A DNA stretch of 64,000 bases, taken from NCBI GenBank assembly GCA_945865535.1, contig CAMBDW010000002.1, forward strand, positions 90,963 to 154,962, given 5' to 3'. Below, piece by piece: positions 36,263 to 43,945 of the stretch; within the stretch, counting starts at the first letter, position 1; each line of letters begins with the position of its first letter. Source of the DNA: Chryseobacterium gleum. Lineage in GTDB: Bacteria > Bacteroidota > Bacteroidia > Flavobacteriales > BACL11. The notes beneath the pieces are model-generated. The model was not told the origin of the DNA and searched no databases. It saw nothing but the letters and a program-made list of their open reading frames with translations. Position numbers and translations under genes: made by a program.

Positions 36263-37408
36263 ATGAACAGAAAAGTAGCAATTATAGACACTTTAGGAGC
36301 CCATGGAGGATCTTTCCATTTCTATACTTATGGTCAATGTTTAGGGCTGTCAAAATTGAATGTAAAATTAAATTTATATTCAAATAATGAAACTGAGAAT
36401 CCATCTATTGATGGCGTAAGTTTTTATTCTTTTTATAATGATTTATTCTCTTCTAATTATTATTTTATTAGTGGATTGAAATGGGTATTAGGAACTATTA
36501 AATCCGTATTTCATGCAAGGTTTAATGGTGTATCTATATTCCATTTTCATATTTTCTATACTAATATATTAGTATTATTTAATCTTTTACTTGTTAAATT
36601 ATTACTTGGCAAAGTGGTTCTAACTATTCATGATGTTACTTCATTCGCTGAGAAGGATAAATCTAATTTAATATCTAATTTAGTTTATAAGTTAGCAGAT
36701 TTGATTATAACTCATAATCAGTTTAGTAAAGATGAAATAATTAAATTAAACACTTCACTGAAAGGAAATATCCATATTATTCCACATGGAAATTATGTTC
36801 CGTTTATTCATGTCCAAAGAGATAAAAAAAAATCTAGAGAATATTTAAACTTAGCTACTGAGAAAACAATATTACTTTTCTTTGGAATGATAAAAAAAGT
36901 AAAAGGATTAGATGTTCTATTACAATCTTTTAAAACAGTGGTTGCTACAAATCCAGATACGGTTTTATTAATTGCTGGTAACTTATGGGAGAATGATTTT
37001 GCTGATTATCAAGAAATTATCGATAAAAATAATCTTACTAAACATATTATTTTACACACTAAGTTTATTCCTCATGATGATGTAGAGCATTATTATTGCG
37101 CATCAGATTTAGTGGTATTACCCTATAAAAAAATATATCAAAGTGGCGTGTTAATGATGACTTTAAGTTATGAAAGACCTGCTTTAGTGTCTGATTTACC
37201 ACCATTACAAGAAGTTGTAATTGATAACGAAAATGGATTCTTGTTTAAATCAGAAGATGTTAATGATTTGGCTGAAAAAATAAATCTTATTTTTTCTGAT
37301 CAAGAAAACCTAGAAAGAGTACGAAAAAATGGCAGCACATTAATTAATACGAAATTTGGCTGGGATGAAATAGGCAGACTTACAAAGTTAGCTTATGAAA
37401 CTCTATAA
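36263..37408 (+). CDS. Glycosyltransferase family 4
   Basis: The 381-residue protein has the GT-B pattern of family 4. It opens MNRKVAIIDTLGAHGGSFHFY, and the C-terminal half shows LLFFGMIKKVKGLDVLLQSF, VLLIAGNLWE and the EVVIDNENGFLFKSEDVNDLA nucleotide-sugar-binding region. It likely transfers a sugar in polysaccharide assembly. It follows GT2 after 3 bases and completes the visible pair of transferases. More transferases may be needed for the full repeat unit. Confidence 0.88.
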   Translation: MNRKVAIIDTLGAHGGSFHFYTYGQCLGLSKLNVKLNLYSNNETENPSIDGVSFYSFYNDLFSSNYYFISGLKWVLGTIKSVFHARFNGVSIFHFHIFYTNILVLFNLLLVKLLLGKVVLTIHDVTSFAEKDKSNLISNLVYKLADLIITHNQFSKDEIIKLNTSLKGNIHIIPHGNYVPFIHVQRDKKKSREYLNLATEKTILLFFGMIKKVKGLDVLLQSFKTVVATNPDTVLLIAGNLWENDFADYQEIIDKNNLTKHIILHTKFIPHDDVEHYYCASDLVVLPYKKIYQSGVLMMTLSYERPALVSDLPPLQEVVIDNENGFLFKSEDVNDLAEKINLIFSDQENLERVRKNGSTLINTKFGWDEIGRLTKLAYETL

Positions 37409-37413
37409 TTTTG
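37406..37413 (+). promoter_or_regulatory. Possible internal minus-7 element before gmhA
   Basis: TAATTTTG overlaps the GT4 stop codon and lies 22 bases before the gmhA ATG. No minus-33 partner is clear. Confidence 0.3.
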
Positions 37414-37435
37414 TATTTTTACCAAAACCATTAAA

Positions 37436-38017
37436 ATGAAAAGTAGAATAAATAGCTGTATAAAAAGTTCTGTAGAAAACTATACTAGAGTTTTAAATGA
37501 TAAAAATCTTCAATCAAATATTGAGAAGATTATTGGGCTTAGTATCAAGGCATTTAAAGATGATAAAAAAATACTTTTTTGCGGAAATGGAGGTAGCGCC
37601 TCTGATGCCCAGCATATTTCAGCTGAACTAAGTGGAAGATTTTATACGAATCGCCCACCACTTTATGCTGAGGCTTTGCATGTAAATTCTTCTTATATGA
37701 CGGCTGTCGCTAATGATTTTGGTTATGATGAAACATATGCTAGAATGTTAGAGGCTTGTGGAAGAAAAGGAGATATTTTAGTTGGGATTTCTACATCAGG
37801 AAATTCTCTAAATGTGGTAAAGGCGCTTAAAAAAGCGAATGAGTTAGGCCTAACAACTATTGGTTTTACTGGTAGTGGGGGTGGTGAGATGAATAGTATT
37901 TGCGATATAATGATTAAAGTTCCTTCTGATGACACTCCAAGAATTCAAGAGGTTCATATTTTAGTTGGTCATATAATTTGCCAACTTATTGAAGAAGAAA
38001 TGTTTCCGAATGCCTAA
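37436..38017 (+). CDS. gmhA: Sedoheptulose 7-phosphate isomerase GmhA
   Basis: GmhA converts sedoheptulose 7-phosphate to D-glycero-D-manno-heptose 7-phosphate, the first step to ADP- or GDP-heptose. The SIS-domain motif GNGGSASDAQHISAELSG is at residues 50-67, followed by SSYMTAVANDFGYD and ISTSGNS. The 193-residue length is normal. The next gene encodes a GmhB-type phosphatase and overlaps by 8 bases, so both steps are encoded together. The heptose kinase/nucleotidyltransferase is not in view. Confidence 0.93.
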   Translation: MKSRINSCIKSSVENYTRVLNDKNLQSNIEKIIGLSIKAFKDDKKILFCGNGGSASDAQHISAELSGRFYTNRPPLYAEALHVNSSYMTAVANDFGYDETYARMLEACGRKGDILVGISTSGNSLNVVKALKKANELGLTTIGFTGSGGGEMNSICDIMIKVPSDDTPRIQEVHILVGHIICQLIEEEMFPNA

Positions 38018-38510
38018 TTTTGACACACTCTTTTTAGACAGAGATGGGGTGATAAATAAAAAACTTGAAGGGAAATATGTTCGAAATTTCTCAGAGTTTG
38101 AATTTATCTCAGGAGCTTTGGATTCCATTTCAAAACTAAGCAATTTATTTAATCGTATTCTTATTGTAACTAATCAGCAAGGGATTGCCAAGGGAATAAT
38201 GTCAGAGGCTGATTTAAATATTTTGCATACTAAAATGCAAGAGAGGATTGAAAAATTGGGAGGTAAAATCAATAAAATATATTATTGTCCTCATTTGAAA
38301 GATATGAATTGTATGTGCAGGAAGCCAAAGTCCGGTATGATAGAGCAAGCAATTATTGATTTTCCTGAGATTAATATTAAAAATTCCTACCTTATTGGTG
38401 ATTCAGATTCTGATATAAAGGCCGGAAAAAAAATGAATTTAAACACTGTTAAAGTGGATAACGATTACACTTTAGCAAAATGGACTACTGATATGCTGAG
38501 AGTTATCTAA
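38010..38510 (+). CDS. gmhB: HAD-IIIA phosphatase, GmhB-type
   Basis: GmhB dephosphorylates D-glycero-manno-heptose 1,7-bisphosphate. The start is the ATG at 38010, giving MPNFDTLFLDRDGVINKK with the catalytic aspartates at residues 10 and 12. VTNQQGIAKG is motif II. A zinc-loop of the GmhB type is seen as CPHLKDMNCMCRKPK. The total is 166 residues. It overlaps gmhA by 8 bases. The alternative is a related histidinol-phosphatase-like HAD enzyme, but the gmhA neighbour favours the heptose role. Confidence 0.88.
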   Translation: MPNFDTLFLDRDGVINKKLEGKYVRNFSEFEFISGALDSISKLSNLFNRILIVTNQQGIAKGIMSEADLNILHTKMQERIEKLGGKINKIYYCPHLKDMNCMCRKPKSGMIEQAIIDFPEINIKNSYLIGDSDSDIKAGKKMNLNTVKVDNDYTLAKWTTDMLRVI

Positions 38511-38543
38511 GATTTTTGTTAATTTTACAGCAAAAAAAGAAAC

Positions 38544-39575
38544 GTGTTCACTTCTATCTTATTTGCATTTTTAACTTCATTCATAATAACTTATGTTGCT
38601 GTACCAAAAGTCATCTTTTTTGCTGATAAATTTAGACTTACAGATGTTCCAGGAGAAAGATCCTCACACAAAAGAAGCGTTCCTATCTTTGGAGGTATAG
38701 CAATTTTCTCAGGTATTATTTTTTCTCTTATTTTTTGGTCAGAAATTGATAATATACAGTTTATTTTAGTAAGTTTGGTAATAGTATTCTTTGTTGGAGT
38801 TATTGATGATTTACTTGGGCTTTCACCATATAAAAAAATTATTGGACAGCTTATTGCTATTCTGATTGCAATTTACCTTGGAAAAATTCAAATCAACAGC
38901 ATGCGTGGGGTACTTGGAGTGTATGAGTTGCCAGATATTATTGCTACTCTATTTTCAGTTTTTGTTGTAATTGTAATTACTAATGGTTTTAATTTGATTG
39001 ATGGAGTTGATGGTTTGGCTAGTGGAATAGGCGTGATTGCTTCTCTAGGTTTTGGTGTGATGGCATATTTAATGAATCAGCCGGATATGGCAATTATTGC
39101 TTTTTCATTGCTGGGTGCATTGTTAGCATTTCTAAAATATAATTTTCATCCTGCTAGGTTATTTATGGGAGATACAGGTTCTTTGGTAGTGGGTATGGTT
39201 TTATCTGTTTTGGCTATTAATCTTATTAAGCATGATTTGGTGACTGACTCTATTAAGTTACCCAATAAAGGACCACTTTTGGCAATTGTTTTTTTGGCAA
39301 TTCCACTTTTTGATTCTTTAAGAGTATTTGTGGTTAGAATTATAAAAGGAAAAAACCCTTTGTATCCAGGTAGAGAACATATTCATCATGCCTTATTAGA
39401 TTTAGGTTTTGGACATAAAAAGACAGCACTTGTCTTATATTTAATGAGTATTTTATTAATTACCGGGTCTTATTTTTTGTTAGAAATAAATATTAATTCC
39501 AGCATTGCAATTTTAGCTTTGGTTAGTTTTATAATACTGATGACACCTTACTATATCTTAAGAAAAAGAAAATAA
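38544..39575 (+). CDS. WecA/MraY-like undecaprenyl-phosphate sugar-1-phosphate transferase
   Basis: The 343-residue membrane protein has about 10-11 helices and the family motifs VGVIDDLLGLSP, NGFNLIDGVDGLASG and FMGDTGSLVVG. The HIHHALLDLGFGHKK motif near the C-terminus is typical of WecA-like enzymes. It starts the assembly of a repeat unit by moving a sugar 1-phosphate from a UDP-sugar to undecaprenyl phosphate. The start is GTG at 38544. It follows gmhB and overlaps the RemB/Wzi-like gene by one base. Confidence 0.92.
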   Translation: MFTSILFAFLTSFIITYVAVPKVIFFADKFRLTDVPGERSSHKRSVPIFGGIAIFSGIIFSLIFWSEIDNIQFILVSLVIVFFVGVIDDLLGLSPYKKIIGQLIAILIAIYLGKIQINSMRGVLGVYELPDIIATLFSVFVVIVITNGFNLIDGVDGLASGIGVIASLGFGVMAYLMNQPDMAIIAFSLLGALLAFLKYNFHPARLFMGDTGSLVVGMVLSVLAINLIKHDLVTDSIKLPNKGPLLAIVFLAIPLFDSLRVFVVRIIKGKNPLYPGREHIHHALLDLGFGHKKTALVLYLMSILLITGSYFLLEININSSIAILALVSFIILMTPYYILRKRK

Positions 39576-41215
39576 TGAAACAGTTTGTTTTTGTTGTATT
39601 AACTATCATTTCGTTTGCTTGCTACTCGCAACATACCAATTTGTTATTAGGCAGAAATTATTCTTCAGATATAAATAAGGTATTATACACTAAGGATCCA
39701 GACATTCATACTTCATTTAAACCTATTCTTAACTCCAACTTAAGTTTTGCAAGCGATTCAGTTATTGGAAGTAATTATCAGTCTACTTATAAGAAATGGT
39801 ATTTAAGAAAAACTTTTTCTGAACATTTTTTCATTTTGGAAGGGGATGATTATAAAGTAATAGCATCTCCAATAATCAACCTGTCAAAAGGAAAAGAGTT
39901 AATTGACTCTAAAAACACATTTACAAATAGCAGGGGATATTTAATTGAGGGGGATTTAGGCAAGAAGATTTCATTTTCTACTTCATTTGTTGAAAATCAA
40001 GCAATATTTCCTAATTATTTGGATGAAAGTATCAGAAAGAATAATGTAGTTCCAGGGCAAGGATACGCAAGAGATTTTAAAGAAACAGGTTTTGATTATG
40101 CCATGTCTTCTGGCTATGTGACTTATAGGCCAAATAATATGTTTGCTCTTCAGTTTGGTCATGGAAAAAACTTTATTGGTGATGGGTATCGTTCTTTGCT
40201 GCTTTCAGATAACACCTTTAATTATCCCTATTTAAAGATTCAGACTACTTTTTGGAAAGTGCAGTATACTAATCTTTATGCGGAGTTGATGGACATTAAT
40301 TATTTTGCAACACATGGGCTACCTAATTGGGATCAAATGGGTTATCCTAAGAAATATATGTCAGCTCATTATTTGAGTTTAAATGCTACTAAAAAGTTTA
40401 ACATATCATTGTATGAAGCCGTTATTTGGAGAATGAATCATGCGCCAGGAAGTAGTGGCTTTGATGTGAATTATCTAAATCCTATAGCAATGCTAAGACC
40501 CATTGAGTTTTCAGTAAATTCTCCAGATAATGTTTTGGTGGGGGTAAATACCAAATATGCTTTTGAGTCATCATATATGTATGGACAATTAGTTCTAGAT
40601 GAATTTAGTATTACTGATTTACGCGCAAATGATGGTTTTTGGGCAAATAAAATTGGCTATCAGTTAGGCTATAAAATTTTTGACCCATTTAATATTGATA
40701 GACTTAATTTACAAACGGAATATAATTATGTTAGGCCCTACACTTATGCTCATCATAACCCTCAACAAAACTATGCGCATTACAATCAACCACTAGCACA
40801 TCCTTTAGGGGCTAACTTTTCTGAGCTTTTGTTTATGGCAAATTATAAATGGAAAAGATTTGAAATTGATGCTAAAATAATGTTTGCTAAATATGGTGGA
40901 GATTTTAAAGGAGATACTGTCTCTTATGGTAGTAATGTTTACTTTTCAACCGGCAATTATGCACAAGAGGCAGGTTTAGTTGGTATGGGTTCTGGTCGTC
41001 CATCTGATTATGGTATTGAAATGTATCAAGGCAACCTTACAACAATTGATTGTAAAAGTTTAAATATATCGTATATTATAAATCCTTATACAAATCTTAA
41101 AATAAATGTAGGCCTTACTTTGCGAAATTTTCATAATGATGATGAGGATGTAAAATCGCAATTTATTAATTTTGGAATTATGAGTGATTTGTTCAATTAT
41201 TATTACGATATTTAA
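39575..41215 (+). CDS. RemB-like / Wzi-type outer membrane protein
   Basis: The 546-residue protein has a signal peptide (to about residue 19, CYSQ) and a beta-barrel-like body. GHGKNFIGDGYRSLLLSD and FWKVQYTNLYAELMDIN are segments I associate with gliding motility protein RemB and with capsule-assembly Wzi-like proteins of Bacteroidota. Wzi proteins hold capsular polymer at the outer membrane; RemB is a T9SS-linked mobile surface adhesin. The location at the end of a capsule-like locus favours the Wzi reading. No T9SS sorting domain is seen. It overlaps wecA and tsaB by one base each. Confidence 0.7.
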   Translation: MKQFVFVVLTIISFACYSQHTNLLLGRNYSSDINKVLYTKDPDIHTSFKPILNSNLSFASDSVIGSNYQSTYKKWYLRKTFSEHFFILEGDDYKVIASPIINLSKGKELIDSKNTFTNSRGYLIEGDLGKKISFSTSFVENQAIFPNYLDESIRKNNVVPGQGYARDFKETGFDYAMSSGYVTYRPNNMFALQFGHGKNFIGDGYRSLLLSDNTFNYPYLKIQTTFWKVQYTNLYAELMDINYFATHGLPNWDQMGYPKKYMSAHYLSLNATKKFNISLYEAVIWRMNHAPGSSGFDVNYLNPIAMLRPIEFSVNSPDNVLVGVNTKYAFESSYMYGQLVLDEFSITDLRANDGFWANKIGYQLGYKIFDPFNIDRLNLQTEYNYVRPYTYAHHNPQQNYAHYNQPLAHPLGANFSELLFMANYKWKRFEIDAKIMFAKYGGDFKGDTVSYGSNVYFSTGNYAQEAGLVGMGSGRPSDYGIEMYQGNLTTIDCKSLNISYIINPYTNLKINVGLTLRNFHNDDEDVKSQFINFGIMSDLFNYYYDI

Positions 41216-41892
41216 TGGCCTTGCTATTAGCCATTGAAACAACTACAAAAAACTGTTCTGTTGCACTTTTTGACAACAGCAGCTTACTGGGGTTAAAAGA
41301 GCAAAACTCTGAAGCATTTTCACATGCCGAGCAGCTCACTTTGTTTATAGAAGAAGTTGTAAAAAAATCAAATATTACTTTAAAACAACTAGATGGCATT
41401 ATCTTAAGTAAGGGGCCTGGTTCATATACGGGTTTGAGAATTGGCACCTCCACCGCAAAAGGCTTGTGTTATGCTTTAGATATTCCATTAGTTTCGGTTT
41501 CCTCCTTACAGGCAATGGCTTTTGGGATTTCTAAAAAGGAAGATTATAAATTGTATTGTCCAATGATTGATGCTAGAAGGACGGAAGTTTTTGCATCAAT
41601 ATATGATAAAGATAATAATGAAGTGAGAGAGATTAGAGCTGATATTGTAGATCAGCATACTTATGCTGACTTTCTTAAAGATAAAATTTTGTTTTTTGGA
41701 GATGGAGCCCAAAAATGCAAGCTGATTATTAACAATTCTAATGCTCATTTTTTGGATGGGGTATTTCCTTGTGCAAAAGATATGGGAGTATTAGGGTTTG
41801 AGAAGTTTTCTAGTAAGGATTTTGAAGATGTTGCGTATTTTGAACCCTACTATCTTAAAGATTTTGTTGCTGGGGAAAAGAAAAAATCTTAA
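41215..41892 (+). CDS. tsaB: tRNA threonylcarbamoyladenosine biosynthesis protein TsaB
   Basis: TsaB is the non-catalytic partner of TsaD in making t6A37 on ANN-decoding tRNAs. The 225-residue ASKHA-fold protein opens MALLLAIETTTKNCSVALFDN and has GIILSKGPGSYTGLRIGTSTAKGL. Its ATG overlaps the previous stop by one base. Its stop codon shares TTAA with the convergent DEAD-box helicase gene. Confidence 0.95.
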   Translation: MALLLAIETTTKNCSVALFDNSSLLGLKEQNSEAFSHAEQLTLFIEEVVKKSNITLKQLDGIILSKGPGSYTGLRIGTSTAKGLCYALDIPLVSVSSLQAMAFGISKKEDYKLYCPMIDARRTEVFASIYDKDNNEVREIRADIVDQHTYADFLKDKILFFGDGAQKCKLIINNSNAHFLDGVFPCAKDMGVLGFEKFSSKDFEDVAYFEPYYLKDFVAGEKKKS

Positions 41893-43787
41893 GCTCTTCT
41901 TTTTCTTTTAGCTGCTGCATTAAATCTTCCTTTAAAAGAGGATCCTTCAGTTTCAGAACTTCTAATTGTAGAAGGTTTTTCACTATTTCTTTTTGTAGTT
42001 ATACTTTTACTTGAGTTTGATCTTTCTCCATTCCAAGATTTGTTTTCATTTCTTTTTTTATCTCCTGAGGGTTTTCTATCTCTTCCTTTACTTCTATCTC
42101 TACTATCACCTCTATCTCTTCTGTTACCACCGCCACTTGATGATTTTGCTCCAGGCGCCTGAGAAACTTCAACATTTACTCTATTTCCATTCCAATTGGC
42201 ATCACTTAATCCGCCTAAAACATCAGTTGCAAAATCAGAAGGAACTTCAAAAAATGAGAACTTTCTCATAATATCAATTTTCCCAATTGGGATATTTCTA
42301 TTTCTTGTGTATTCGTTAATTAAACCAATTAGGTTGTGGGCGTGTAAATCTTTTTCTTTGCCAAGATTAATAAAAAATCTTGTATGACCTTGCTCAGCAT
42401 GGCCTGTTCTTTCTGTTTTTTGATTGTTTTTCTCACCTCTTTTATTGCTGTCGTTATTTTTGCTTACAGAGATATTTAGATCAGGCGCATTTTTATAGAA
42501 AGACAAGAACCTGTTGAATTCTGTAGATACAAAGTGTTTTATCAACTGCTCTTTATCCAAATGAGCTAACTTTTCTTCAATGGATGGCAAGTACCTGTCT
42601 ATCTGATGATTTATCTCTGTAGCAACAACTTTGTCCACCAACCTCATTAATTGAATTTGACAAATTTCATCACCATTAGGAACTTTTTTAAGGATTAAAT
42701 CACGCTTAATCATTCTTTCAATATCTTTTAACTTTCTTCCTTCACGACTATGGGCAATAATTATTGAAATTCCTTTTTTGCCTGCTCTACCTGTCCTACC
42801 TGATCTATGCACATAGATTTCATTATCATCAGGTAAATTATAATTGATTACATGAGTTAAATCATTAATGTCAAGTCCTCTTGCAGCAACATCAGTAGCA
42901 ACTAACATCTGTAGTTTTTTTTGTCTGAATCTTGCCATAACATGGTCTCTTTGAGCTTGAGATAATTCTCCATGAATAGCATCAGCATTGTAGCCATCTT
43001 GCATCAATTTATCGGCAATATCAGCTGTTTCTCTTCTGGTGCGGCAGAAAACAATTCCATAAATGTCAGGATTAATATCACAAATTCTTCTTAGAGCCTT
43101 ATACCTATCGCTAGCATTTACCATGTAATAGTGATGATCCACATTCTTAGTGCCTTCATTTCTGCTTGCCACTTCAATCGTTTTAGCACTAAACATATAG
43201 GTTTTGCTAATTCTCATCACTTCTTTTGGCATAGTTGCTGAAAACAAAAGAGTTTGTTTTTCTTTTGGTGTTTCTGCTAAAATGATATCTAAATCATCTT
43301 TGAATCCCATATTTAGCATCTCATCAGCTTCATCTAAAATTACAAATTCAATATCTTGTAGGCGTAAAGCTTTTCTATTAATTAAGTCAATCACTCTTCC
43401 AGGAGTCCCTACAATAATTTGGGTTCCTGATTTGAGTAATTGTATTTGTGGGACAATACTCGCGCCTCCATATACAGGAGTTACTTTTAATCCTTTAATG
43501 TATTTTGAATAAGATTCCATGTCTTTTGAAATTTGAAGACATAGCTCTCTAGTAGGGCAAAGAATAATTGCTTGTGGTAGTTTTCTTTCAACTTCAATTT
43601 TATGCAATATTGGAAGTCCAAAAGCAGCCGTTTTTCCGGTACCTGTTTGAGCAAGAGCAATAAGATCGGTTTCGTTTTCCAATAAATATGGAATTGCTTC
43701 TTGCTGTATTGGTGTTAGTGTTTCAAAACCTAAATCTGCTATAGCTTTTTGAATATTTTGATTTAGTCCTATTTCGGAAAATGTCAT
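41889..43787 (-). CDS. DEAD-box RNA helicase with DbpA-type RNA-binding domain
   Basis: The start was moved to the ATG at 43787 (MTFSEIGLNQ) because a TAnnTTTG element overlaps the longer possible start at 43805. The 632-residue protein has the Q motif, AQTGTGKT at residues 46-53, LDEADEM, SATMP and HRSGRTGRAG. The region NLIGLINEYTRNRNIPIGKI is a DbpA-like RNA-binding domain. A G/R/K/S-rich tail follows. It is expected to remodel rRNA or mRNA, as in cold-shock DEAD helicases. It is convergent with tsaB. Confidence 0.93.
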   Translation of the reverse strand: MTFSEIGLNQNIQKAIADLGFETLTPIQQEAIPYLLENETDLIALAQTGTGKTAAFGLPILHKIEVERKLPQAIILCPTRELCLQISKDMESYSKYIKGLKVTPVYGGASIVPQIQLLKSGTQIIVGTPGRVIDLINRKALRLQDIEFVILDEADEMLNMGFKDDLDIILAETPKEKQTLLFSATMPKEVMRISKTYMFSAKTIEVASRNEGTKNVDHHYYMVNASDRYKALRRICDINPDIYGIVFCRTRRETADIADKLMQDGYNADAIHGELSQAQRDHVMARFRQKKLQMLVATDVAARGLDINDLTHVINYNLPDDNEIYVHRSGRTGRAGKKGISIIIAHSREGRKLKDIERMIKRDLILKKVPNGDEICQIQLMRLVDKVVATEINHQIDRYLPSIEEKLAHLDKEQLIKHFVSTEFNRFLSFYKNAPDLNISVSKNNDSNKRGEKNNQKTERTGHAEQGHTRFFINLGKEKDLHAHNLIGLINEYTRNRNIPIGKIDIMRKFSFFEVPSDFATDVLGGLSDANWNGNRVNVEVSQAPGAKSSSGGGNRRDRGDSRDRSKGRDRKPSGDKKRNENKSWNGERSNSSKSITTKRNSEKPSTIRSSETEGSSFKGRFNAAAKRKRRA

Positions 43788-43802
43788 GCTGTAAATTTTT
43801 CG

Positions 43803-43810
43803 CAAAAATA
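43803..43810 (-). promoter_or_regulatory. TAnnTTTG minus-7 element for the DEAD-box helicase
   Basis: The minus strand reads TATTTTTG 15 bases upstream of the ATG at 43787. It overlaps the longer alternative start, so it decides the start. Confidence 0.55.
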
Positions 43811-43917
43811 CTCTTATCTAGGACAATAGGGGGGTAATTATAAATTTTATGTAAAATATAAGTTTTCAACTGCTTTAAAACTGATTCTATTTTTGTTTTT
43901 TTATCTACTACAATGTG

Positions 43918-43925
43918 TATTTTTG
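43918..43925 (+). promoter_or_regulatory. TAnnTTTG minus-7 element for gcvP
   Basis: TATTTTTG lies 20 bases before the gcvP ATG. TTTG at 43892-43895 may be the minus-33 element, but the spacer of 22 bases is long. Confidence 0.5.
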
Positions 43926-43945
43926 CAGTCTAAAAAAGACAATTA

